From Solea solea (Eukaryota > Chordata > Actinopteri > Pleuronectiformes > Soleidae): DNA of 64,000 nt. Below the pieces are notes generated by a model, which saw nothing but the letters and a program-made list of their open reading frames with translations, searched no databases and was not told the DNA's origin. Made by a program: the position numbers and the translations under genes. Of the stretch, positions 25,301 through 35,800 are shown in pieces (positions within the stretch are counted from its first letter, which is position 1; each line of letters opens with the position of its first letter). The stretch spans positions 24,367,613 to 24,431,612 of the forward strand of contig NC_081135.1 of assembly GCF_958295425.1 (NCBI RefSeq), given 5' to 3'.

Positions 25301-27369
25301 ACTGAACCTTCACTTCCTAAATTTACTTTTTTTTTACAACAAAATATAAATAATGTGTTCAAGGAGGAAAGTTTCAGGAGGATAACAAAACATGTTTGTC
25401 GTTTGTTACTTTGGTCCTTTTCTGTTGAATGCATTGCAAGATAGCCATGGATCTGTCAAAGTCAGCAGTATCAACATCCAAACACAAACTTGTAACATTT
25501 TGTATTGTCTCAGACATAAGATCAACTATTGCATATGGTTGATGATGTATGTGTGTGGACTAGAGCTGAAACAATTAATCCATTATTAATCGACAACTAT
25601 TTTGATAATCCATTAATCGGTTCAAAGCTTTTTTCATGATTAAAACAAGATTTCTGATTGTTTAAGCTTTTTAAACGGGAGTATTTTCTTCATTTATTTG
25701 CTCTAGATAACAAAGAAATCATTAAAAGTTAATCATCTTGGTTTGTGGACAAAACAAGACATTTGTGAACATCATCATATCCAGTTCTGACGAACACCAC
25801 ACAACATTTTTTAAGGTTTTCTTTTCTGATATTTTATGGACCAAACGATTAATCGATAAATCGAGAAAATAATCGACAGATTAATCGATTATGAAAATAA
25901 TCGTTAGTTGCAGCTCTAGTGTGGACACATTAGCTAATGTTCAGAGCTGGTACGAATATTCATGCTTAGAGATACCATCATGGACAGCCTTAAGAGTTTA
26001 CATACATCATTAAAATGCATCCCAGATACTTTTTGTATGACAGCAATCAGATATTTTTCCTGCTCTGTATGCAAATATACACAGATGATGGACATCATGT
26101 CTGCTCACAAGAAGACAATTATGTTTTTAACAAGTCTAACTGTACAGATGTGTCCACTGTTAATGTGTTTGTTGAAGTATGACACTAGTAACAGCTAGAA
26201 ACAGAGAGAAAAAAAAGTCAGGGAGAGTTGTGTGAATCAAATGATGAAACAACATTTTAACCATGAGGGGAAAACAACATTATATGGCAGTCAGTGTTAA
26301 TATGATGGCTGTGACCATAAATAAATATATGTATGGGCTCTGATTAATGTAATAAATACTGCAAATGGAGGACTTTGATGCTGTCAGATGATGTCAGCTC
26401 AGGAAGCAGTCTCTGATGTGTACTAAGGACACACTGCTTTCATGCAGGTTGTAATGAGAGATTCAGAACACACTGCGTGCATTCAGACCTGCACTTTGCA
26501 CTGTTTACTTGTGCTGGGATCACTTAGGACAGACGTCACTGTCAGCTCTGAACTGGGCTTATACCATTAACATTATGACACTACGACATAGGATGAAGCA
26601 CTTGAAAACATAAGCACCTGTATTTTGCGCTCTCATCCTGGTCCATGTTTGCCTGTAACTTGGCAAACCAGGAAAAGAACTGCAACACAAATGGGCATTG
26701 TGTTAAAACCTTACGTATCATTGTGGCGTAGTAAGGGAGACTGCCTGAAGAATTGTTAATTACCAAAGACAATTCACCTGCTGTGCAGTTTCTATTCTGT
26801 CATTATCCATGTCAAGCGTCTGAAAACCCTTGAGCAGTACGTCCTCTGTTGAGGCGGGGACAGTCGCTGTGAACGGGGACTGTAAGGACCGGGACGAGAG
26901 GCTGCACAAGTCCTCAATGGGAAGCTGCAAAACGATGTACAAACAGTATGTGAACAAGCCTGCTTGTGAAGCTAGCTGATAGCTTGACGTGGCGGAACAC
27001 AAGTGTAAGTGCACGCGGGCTCGTTGATCGACAAGTTATTATTGCTACATATATGAACTTTAATATCTTGTTACCAATCTCAGTGAAATTAATTATGTTT
27101 GAGCGAAGGCTGTTTCGGGGCTTACTTCACCTCACTTGTGATAGGAAAGTAAATTAGCAAACCCTGTTAGCTAGCTAGCTGACTCCAGTGTCACATATCA
27201 CCTCTGACGGGATAGAGAGCGTTTCGGCTGCGGCTCGGATCTCCAAAACAGAGTCCATTTGTTTCTCCGTAAGGGGAGCCATGGCATCGGTGCGGCGATC
27301 CCACAGATATAGTTTTTCCCGGGTGTCTTTATCCGTCAGGTCCAGAAGGGACTGGTCTGTGGACGCCAT
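16347..27369 (-). CDS. cog3: Conserved oligomeric Golgi complex subunit 3, complete
   Basis: COG3 (Sec34 family) is a lobe-A subunit of the eight-part COG tether, which catches retrograde vesicles at the Golgi and keeps glycosylation enzymes in place. Coding exons: 27369-27202, 26924-26778, 26679-26618, 25236-25071, 23794-23720, 23381-23289, 23064-22939, 22857-22777, 22691-22648, 22532-22406, 21742-21651, 21372-21233, 20394-20234, 19791-19704, 19558-19449, 19313-19224, 18681-18561, 18273-18185, 18094-17960, 17526-17451, 17301-17174, 16582-16484, 16376-16347. Phase is continuous and gives 815 residues; human COG3 is 828 with a similar exon count. The protein begins [11 protein letters not shown] and ends NLLLSVNK. 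It has the [16 protein letters not shown] N-terminal part, the helical [20 protein letters not shown] block, and [20 protein letters not shown] in the C-terminal half. The weakly conserved linker around exons 14-15 is shorter than in human. Donors GTCAGT (exon 4) and GTAGAA (exon 14) are non-canonical. Confidence 0.96.
20740..20901 (+). mobile_element. LINE 3' tail in cog3 intron 12
   Basis: Reads CCGGAGTCAAATTCCTTGTA and then TTGGCTAATAAAGCTGATT followed by a GATTCTGA tandem tail. This is the typical truncated 3' end of fish L2/CR1-like elements. It is antisense to cog3. Confidence 0.65.
23960..24500 (+). pseudogene. Decayed Tc1-like transposon in cog3 intron 4
   Basis: The block around 24330-24400 (CCAAAGCATACCACATCATC, then GCAGTGTTATGGCA) translates to PKHTTSSVK followed by SSVMARA. 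This matches the PKHTxSSVKHGGSSVMVWGC segment before the second catalytic residue of Tc1-type transposases. The preceding open stretch (23995-24312) may be the eroded N-terminal half. Frameshifts and stops show it is dead. It is antisense to cog3. Confidence 0.6.
25561..25918 (+). mobile_element. hAT-type MITE with perfect 8-bp target duplication, cog3 intron 3
   Basis: The element starts TAGAGCTGAAACAATTAATC and ends GTTAGTTGCAGCTCTA, giving imperfect inverted ends TAGAGCTG(A/C)AAC. GTGTGGAC flanks both sides exactly (25553-25560 and 25919-25926). The core is AT-rich, contains many ATTAATCGAT-like palindromic pieces and has no coding frame. A related copy in the opposite orientation lies at 46782-47078. 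Confidence 0.8.
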
Positions 27370-27379
27370 AGTCGCGTTG

Positions 27380-27460
27380 GACAACTGCAACGTCAGCGGC
27401 GACGTCAGCGTCAAAGCACGGCTACTTCCTGCTCCGGGAGCGTGGGCGGGACTTGGTGAA
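27380..27460 (-). promoter_or_regulatory. cog3 TATA-less promoter with CRE-, ETS- and GC-box-like sites
   Basis: This is a GC-rich island directly above the cog3 start codon. On the minus strand it holds two TGACGT cores (27395-27390 and 27407-27401, CREB/ATF type), CAGGAAGT (27431-27424, ETS type) and a GC box (GTGGGCGGG read on the plus strand, 27442-27450). No TATA box is visible. This is the common make-up of a broadly expressed housekeeping promoter. Factor binding is inferred. Confidence 0.5.
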
Positions 27461-27536
27461 GAGGCAGAGCCACAACAAGAATCCATGATAACGAATATTT
27501 TGATCATTCAGACTAGTCAGGATCCGTGTTGTAATG

Positions 27537-28085
27537 TAGCAAAGTACAAATTCTACTGTACTTAAGTACAAAAATCACGTATTTATACTTTGCTTTGTTT
27601 TTTATATTTCTAGCAACTTTTACTTTTACTCACATTTACTAACATTACATGTTTTCTAACTATCTTTCTTATTTGTTACTACCAAATCAGAAGAGTTAGT
27701 AATGGTCTGTATTTATTGCACTTTTCTAGTCTTGATGCACTGCTTTACACTGTAGCCATTAACATGCTTCAACATGGTGTTAAGTGTCTTGCTCAAGGAC
27801 ACACATAGACAGGAATTAAACACACAACCTTCCAGTTGAAAGACAACTCGCCCTACCACTGAGCTACCATGGCTCAATCATTACACCTCACTTTTTGAAT
27901 ACTTTTACTTCTAAAACTTAAGTACATTGTATATTAGAAAATTACTTTTGATACTTAAGTAGAGTAAATGTCATATACTTTAAGACTTTTACTTAAGTCA
28001 TATTATAAAAAGGGACTTCAACTTCTACCAAAGTCATTTTCTGGTAAGATACTTTTACTCAAGTATCCCTTTTAGGTACTTTATG
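27537..28085. repeat. ACTTAAGTA-rich dispersed repeat, interrupted by a SINE
   Basis: Rich in TACTTTTACTTAAGTA-like self-complementary pieces. The right part (TCAACTTCTACCAAAGTCAT, then TTTCTGGTAAGATACTTTTA) is shared with 36605-36785. The tRNA-derived repeat at 27692-27880 splits it into two parts. Confidence 0.65.
27692..27880 (-). mobile_element. tRNA-derived SINE nested in an older repeat
   Basis: On the minus strand the head reads TAGCTCAGTGGTAGGGCG (27866-27849), a good RNA polymerase III A box. GTTTAATTCC (27821-27812) follows as a B-box-like segment. The body continues with GTCCTTGAGCAAGACACTTA, a block common in fish SINEs. A diverged copy lies near 5.0-5.2 kb. Confidence 0.65.
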
Positions 28086-29167
28086 CGAGACTGGTCAGGA
28101 TTACAGTATATGGTCCACAAATGTTTAACAGATATCCTTAATTCAGTTATTCTCAGTCAGTTTTGCAGAGTCTTGTTCTCAGCCTCCCCCACGTTGCTCA
28201 TGTCAAGTTTCAAGATTCACAAAATCCATTTTCATGAACACAGCAAGTGTTTATACTGGGCATTGAAATTCTTACTTAGCGATTTCCCTTCCCACAACTT
28301 AAATAAACAACTCAAATAAAATAAAGGAATAAACTTAACTCTAAGCGTAGAATAAATAAAATGAAGTGAGTGCTATGTACAAAATGGTAGAGTGTGTAGG
28401 GTAAGGTGCCAATTTTACTGTTGAGTATTTTATATGTTGAGAAAATTAAAGGTTGTGTGTGTGTTATTTTGTGTTTATATCTCATAATGTGAAACATTGT
28501 TGATTTTTCTGTTTAAATCGACAATTGTGAAAGAAGTATTGCAAACACCTCATGCCTCTTGGATATCAAACATTTTTATTTCACATTTACATGTGTATAT
28601 GTGATAGAAAATTAAGTGTGTATTTGTTTGTTTAATTATACTGACAGAAGCACCTTATTCTCCTCTATATTTTACATTGTCTATTATTTAAATACATTAA
28701 AAAAAAGTCATAACAGAACTACTTTTATGTATTATCTTAGTTTAGTTTTTTTATACCATGCGTAGGGATCTATTATATGTACATGGATGAATGCTAAATA
28801 CTGGTGGCATAACGTGGAGGTGGTAGCACTAACACATTGAAGCTCCGTCTGCAGGGTTTCTCACAGAAAGGTCACTAAGAGTTCAGATTTGTATTTTGCC
28901 CAGTTTGTTGAAGGGAGTCTGCAGATTTATGCACCAGTACAAAAGGAATTGTCAGAGCAAATCTTGTCAGAAGCAGCATTTTGGCTCTGTGTGAGGGTCA
29001 CGGTGAGTTCTGTAAAACCGGACTGACACATTTCTCTGCGTCGGAATTGATGGTGCTTTCTTTGCTCTATGGCGCTCGTAGAGCTTGTTCAAGCTGTAAT
29101 TGGAGATCAGGTGGAAATGAACGTAAACCAGGCAAATGAGTCACACAGCTGATCAAATGGAATCACT
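28086..29167. other. Gap between the nested repeats and the mid1 poly(A) signal
   Basis: AT-rich, with no supported coding sequence. It could hold extra mid1 3' untranslated sequence if a more distal poly(A) site is used; a second AATAAA on the minus strand lies near 28574. Confidence 0.4.
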
Positions 29168-29173
29168 TTTATT
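29168..29173 (-). promoter_or_regulatory. Candidate mid1 poly(A) signal
   Basis: AATAAA on the minus strand about 670 bases past the mid1 stop codon. The interval between them has no competing gene. Confidence 0.45.
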
Positions 29174-29844
29174 ATATGTTGCCAGGAAGAAATGTGGAAA
29201 CTGTGGCGCTCTTAACGCTGAACTGCATAAGAGCATTCGTCTATAACGTCTGACTAATTTCAAATTACATTTTCTATGTGAAAGTACTGTTTTCTGATTG
29301 ATTCAAGTGCATTTTCCTTGCAAAAATGATTTCAAGCAAATATTCATGTGCATGACAATGTGGTATAGAAATACATTTTACAGTGACAACGTTGTCTCCT
29401 CAAAGTGCTATGAATTAAACAATCTTACAATACAACCTTTCAAAAAGATAAAGAGTCAAAGAGCCTGCTTGTCACTTGTGCTTATGTTTTTTCCCATCAC
29501 CCTGAACAATACAGAAATGGACAGGGTGTGAAATATGGACGTAGACATAAAAATACAATCTGGAGCTTATTTTAAAATATCTCCACAAATTTAAACTGTA
29601 AGCAATCCCTTAAAACCATTACGCTAAATAATGTACACAAATGTGCAAAGCATTTTTTTTTTTTTTCAACAAAATTTACAAAATTCAACATAAGATTGAT
29701 TGGGAATGTACACCTGGGTATGTAAATGCATCTCATTTGGTTACTGTTTTTGCCATAAAGTTGTCATCACAGTCAGAGAGGTGCAGGTCGTGGTGGAATT
29801 GTTTTTGGGCTCCCAAAAACAAAAATCCAGCAGGACAGGTTTTG

Positions 29845-32800
29845 TCAGTGGTTGAAATATGTCCCCTCTAAGTGATCTGGGATGGGCAGTCCTGTGAGGA
29901 TTGTTATGCACCGATTCCACACATTAAACACAGGGCAAACTGGCTGAGTGAAGGCAATGTCAAATGTGTACAGGTGCTGAGAGCCGACAGCATCGTAGAA
30001 GGACAGAGATCCAGAGTCATAGTCCAGCAAAACTCCAAGACGCCGCAGGTTGGGTGGGGGCTCAATGGGCATCTCCTTGCTGTTGTGACGTACCACCCAT
30101 GAGGCGTTGCAGCGAGACAGTACCCAGGAGGCAGAGTTTTTGCCAATCCACTCATGTTTTGGTGCAGATTTGTATGCGATGCCCACTGCAAACCTGCATG
30201 ACCAATGAAAAGTGAAAAGGAAGACATAATAACATGCATTATCTACAATTATATGAATACCACTTAAAGTCTATGCAAGGCTTCTCTGTCAGGCTGCATT
30301 TAGGCAGAGTGATGTTATGTCTTGAGCTGATGCGGTTCTAAACAAAATGTCACAAAACTTAACACATTTTATTTTGTGGAAATAATATCTGTACCAACTT
30401 TAAGTGGAATCTAGCCAATAATTTGTACCAGTGTGCTGAACAAACCATGTGCTTCCGCCTATCAGCGCCTCCCAGTAATGACGGCCACTGTCAATGTAGA
30501 CATTTCCTGTGACGCCATAGCTGCTGTGGCTGGAGAAGCGGTCCTGGCTGTGGCTCTTCTTGGACAATGTCTCGTCCTTCTCAACAGTCAAGTTGTCGTG
30601 GGACACCCTCAACTTACGATGAGCAGACTTTGGATCCAGCTTGAATGGCTGACCTTTGAAACATATTTTGAAATGACGGTTTGGAAAAAAGTGTGTTACA
30701 ATTCTCAGTGGTAGTTAATAGAGCAAAAAAAATGTTATTTTGTTAAACTGCTGAACTTCACATACTGTTTGTCTTGAGCTTCCCTGGTTCACTGCTGCGG
30801 TTTCCAGCCTGGTTTATGGCCTTCACAATAAAGATGTACTTTGTGCCACACTGGAGTCCGTGTACAGTGTAGTGATTTTGCTTGATGTTTGGTACAATCA
30901 TCCAGCTATCAACAGAACTGCATAAACCTGCATCACACACGGAGAGAGTGAGTCACGTACTGAGAACAAACTCTTCAAATGTGCACTGCTTTTCATGCTT
31001 GTAATTAAGCAGTGAGACAGTATAGCAGTGTGTTTTTTATTTTGAATCATCAAATATCGCTGCTTAGCCCCTCATTCAACTGTACTTGGGCACTGAGGCA
31101 GATGAAAATAAATTGTTTCATCAAGCATGGTTTGACCTCATTAGAGCGATCAATTAAAACAACCACCTGTTCCGTTTAACCCCGCTGACAATACTGAGCA
31201 TATGTTTTGCATCTAAATGTGAATCTAGTCATATAGAAAATTGCTGTATATATTCATTTTTACATACATATAAGAGCCAGTATATTATCCTCTGGTGTAA
31301 GATGTTGATTTTTGATGTTTGAGTAAATGTTTTTCATTATTTTCCCGTTTTCTACCACGAACATTACACCAGTACATTCACCAGACGGCTGAATATAGAC
31401 TTACTGACAACATTAGATTGGTTGGTGAAGATGGCGTACTGAAGTTCATACGATATGACAGAGAACTCATCATCCGTTGTCCAGTGAACTGTGATCGTGT
31501 CATATGATGCTGTGCACAATTCCTCACGGATTATGGGCGGATTCGGTGCTGCAATCAGGAAACAAAAAAAGACAAACATTGTTCGAAGACGTCAACGGAA
31601 GCTGGGGGGGATGACTTTCTGCGTGCGACGGCAGAGGAAAATCAGACAACACTCACAACCAGAGGTGGTAAACAGCACCATCCATTTGTGTTTTTGTCCT
31701 GCCAAGTGTAATTAAGCAGTTCCTGTAGCTATTACAGCTACAGCCCTCATGCAGTTAAATTCATGCTGCACAACAGGCACTAAGCATAAAACAATCAAAC
31801 CTGTTTCATTCAGCGGAAAATAAACACTCAGTAGTGCCTCACATTTGTAGCTGTAGTTGTTTGTCACTGGCACAATTATCGCTGAACCATAAACTCACTG
31901 CTTATATGCATGCAAAATTGAACGGTAATGCAGAGATATATTTAAGTGCACCATTTGGTTTAATGAAGACAGAAACACAGCTAAAACAAACAAGACTACA
32001 TCAATTCATTGCAATAAAATACTAATACGTGCTCAATAACGCCACTCACCTGTGAGATAATCTAAGCTTTCGAGCATTTTCTTCTCCCTTGTGAAGTCCA
32101 AAACAAAACTATCAAATGTGTCGTTGAGATTGATTTCTGGTAGCAGGATTTGAGACGACGCCGTCGCCATTGAGACTCTGCAATAAAGAAGCACACGCAC
32201 AACATTATGTGGGTTTTATTCACTCTTATGTTGACGGTATTGCCTTTGGCCGGAGCCTGACCTCTCACAGGTATTTTTAGCCGTCTGAAGGAAGCGAGTG
32301 TGGTCCGTCTCCTTGAGGGTTTGGTCGGCCTGAGTGATGAGGGAGGAGGACCTCTCGATGCACTGTTTACAGCTGGCTATCTGCTGGGCTAGTTTCCTCA
32401 TTCGCACAGACTGGACAGGAAATGGGGAAAAATGAAAAGCTTGGTAAATCACAACCCAATGAATGGCCTGCTGTATGACGCATCGATCTGCCAGATGGTA
32501 GATTTGATTTTCTCTCGCTAAACACAAAAAGCTTTCGGAGGAAAAATCGGATTTACACCTACCACAATGTGATTTTTGTCAGTTGTGTAATCGTGTTGTA
32601 AAAGTATGACTGGAATGAGGGGTGTATATATGAAACATCCCTCATAATACTGTCACAGTATAACCAGACCCCATCCGACCCCCACCCCCCCCTCCCCCTC
32701 TGTGCCACACTGGCTGAAAACAACCTCACAACTTGACATGAGGCACAGGGTGAGGAAGGAAAGAGTCCTCCTCCAGAGACGGTCATCACAGGAACCGGGG

Positions 32801-35800
32801 CTGATCTTACTCTGACACTGAGCACAGCACAGCATGCCACTGTCTGTCTACTGCAGTCTAGCAAGGGAAAAGGAAGGGAAATGATTCAAGAGGCCCAGCA
32901 CATTCACAGGACATGTAAGGACACAGGTGCCAGCTGTGGAACCATGCTTTACTATGAGTATTACATGTACTACAGCAGAAACACTGCCATGTTTTTACTA
33001 TAATCACTGCATTTCATACAATTAGCGAAGCACTTCTGTCAAGCGGTGACACTAAATCTCCGTGGTTCCGTGTCATAATCTCAGAGGACTGCAGACAGAA
33101 CGTGCAGTAACCATGTGAATTTCCATTTGCTTTAAAGACGTAATCATCTTACAAAAGTGAAAATGAATGAAGACCACAATGAGGAAGAAAAAAATCTTCA
33201 GAGAGGTTGTGCGGCTTTAAAAGTAATGTAGGCTGAATTTTAATTCTGTAATAAAATAATTATCACCTCCGAGTCTATCAGTGTTAGAGGTGCGTCATAA
33301 AACTCTAACGCTGATATTTGAGAGACATAAAGTGGAGCTAATGCTGCAGTAATGCTCAAATCTAGTGCAAGGTAGCAGAAGCATTATCTGTGTAAATGCT
33401 GCTGATACGCCACCATAAGCTACTGGCCGGACGTGAAGAAAAGAGACTGCGGCTCCCGTACAACCGCGGGGTTTTAATGCTTATAAATCACACTGACAAT
33501 TTGTAAGACGATGGATGTTGCAGATTCTGTTCACAGTTACACGTACTTGTGTTGAAGAGTTTCACCGAACAGCAGTGATTTGTCACCGCTGCGTTAAAGT
33601 AGGCACAGTGTGTGTGTGTGTGTGTGTGTGAACCTGGTATTCCTTATGTTGTGGGGACCTAAATCTGTTTACACAGTCACATTACGGGGACTTGTCTCTC
33701 CTTATGGGGACATAAACGACTACATTTTAAGATGAAGATGTGAGGCTGGGGTCAGGATTACAATTAGGCCGGTAGTATTTATGGTTATGGTTAGTCAGGA
33801 AATGAATGCAAGTCAACGCAATGTCCTCTGAAGTGACGGAAACCAGTGTGTGTGTGTGTGTGTGTGTGTGCATGTGTCCTTATCAGGACGCACAAGGTGA
33901 TAAACAAAGGTTATCAAGACATAAGAGGTAATACACACGTTACCTTCCCCTCCTTTATCTTAGTGCCTATGATTTGTCTTCGCTGCTGTATGATATTAAT
34001 CAGCAGCTCACACTCCTCCAGCAGCTTGTTTTCTTGTCGCGATGCATTTACCTAGACAGAACATCAAGCATGTTTAGATAAGAGACAGTCAGTACTGGAA
34101 GCATATTTAATTTGCTTCAACAAAATATTGCACGGCACACAGTGAAGTTTCGGAGTCGTTAGAACGCGATTTACGAACAGAGCAATCAAGTTTAGACAAA
34201 CGTTAAGCAGCAGGAAAATCAAATTGAATCTAATACATGTCGTCTAATGTCACGTTGGGCAGGTCAGAGTGGCAATCATCCGAACATTAATAATGCAACT
34301 TTGAAAATGAGTTTTAATGCCGTCAGTGTCAATATTTGGCAAACGCTTCATCTGAAAACACTCAATTTGCAGCAAACTGAGTGCATCATTTCAAAAAAAA
34401 TGATTGACCCGGAGGTTAATGAACAATTAATCTTGCAGGCACGAAAAGCAAGATAGAGTAATTCATCATCATCATGCTGTGTTAATAATCCCCATGAAAT
34501 GCCACAGACTTTAAGAGCTCCACCTGAATGGGAACAGATAAACAACCTCACCTCCACATGTTGGCAGGTTTGGATAAGTTTGCCCATCAGACTTTCCAAC
34601 TCACTGGTCCTCTTGATTAGATTGCTGAGGTTGGAATCCAAGGCTTGCTGCAAAACAAAATTGAAAAGGTAAATTTCATCACATACTGTCCCCATAAAAC
34701 TGTAAACAGCTGAATAAATCTTGAAGGAGAGTGAGGTGAATAGCACAATATCTGGCATGGGGTATAACGGGCACAGAAGAGGACACACAAAACTGCCACT
34801 TGATATGACTGGCCACATTTGAGCTGTGATCAGTGTGGAGCCCCCGCCACCACCCTCCAGTCCTCTCTGTGTGCCAAAGATCCCATCGTACTGCCTGCTG
34901 GGGCCACGGAGCTTAGCAAAGCATCTGCCAGTGATTTGGACAACTAAACCCCGGCTGTGTTAATTACTGACACAGATCAAAGGCTTATGTCTCAAACTCA
35001 ATCTCTTTGCGTAATTGGGTAGCACAATGTCTGTGTACTGCGTTGGTACAAGAACTTCTGTTTGTTATCCTTAAATAATCAAAGTGAAACTCAGACCATA
35101 CAACGGTGAGCAAGAGCCTCAGGTCACCACGGGCTTTATTGGGTTTACGTCTGACGAATTTTATGATCGTTGGCATTTGGATTTGAATGACGTGACTGAA
35201 AGTTGGGACTTGAGTTTAACTCATAACGAAACCCAACGTCACAGACCTTTATAGACCTTTAACTATAAATCATGTCCACACATGTGCTGTGTTCTATTTC
35301 CCTCTGAATGGGAACATAGTTTACACCACTGACATCATGCTCCATCGAAGAAGACCTAAAAACTAGCATTTGAGACCACTGACACATAAGGAAAATGTTA
35401 TAAATCAAGTGAGTAGATATGACTCATTCATTCATTCATTCATTCATTCAAACAGAGTTTTTTTTGCCCTCTGGTGGCTAACTGTGACTTCCTGGGCTTC
35501 ACCGGTCAAACTGGAGGACTGCATCCATTTTTAAATGCAGTCTATGTTATTACCATGAGATGCATTTCATGTTTTTTTAACACTTCTTCCATCAATTCCA
35601 TATATATCAAAAATAGACATGTGAACATTATTCATGTGAAGAAAAAAAAAAGAAAAAGAAGAAGCAACACTTTCAGGCTTTGAGAAGGACACTTTCAAAG
35701 CTTGGAGGGAAAAAAAGTTGTGAGACCTCTCTCAGCTCAGGTGTTTCACATTGTGATTTTATAAGGTATGTGCGTCATTGTGGACTAAAAATAGCCGAGG

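Noticed and set aside
29845..30186. Single-exon SPRY protein
   Set aside because: It is the last coding exon of mid1; phase and the acceptor at 30193 join it to the upstream exons.
35641..35665. Lysine/arginine-rich frame end as a nuclear signal
   Set aside because: Simple A/G-rich sequence in a mid1 intron.
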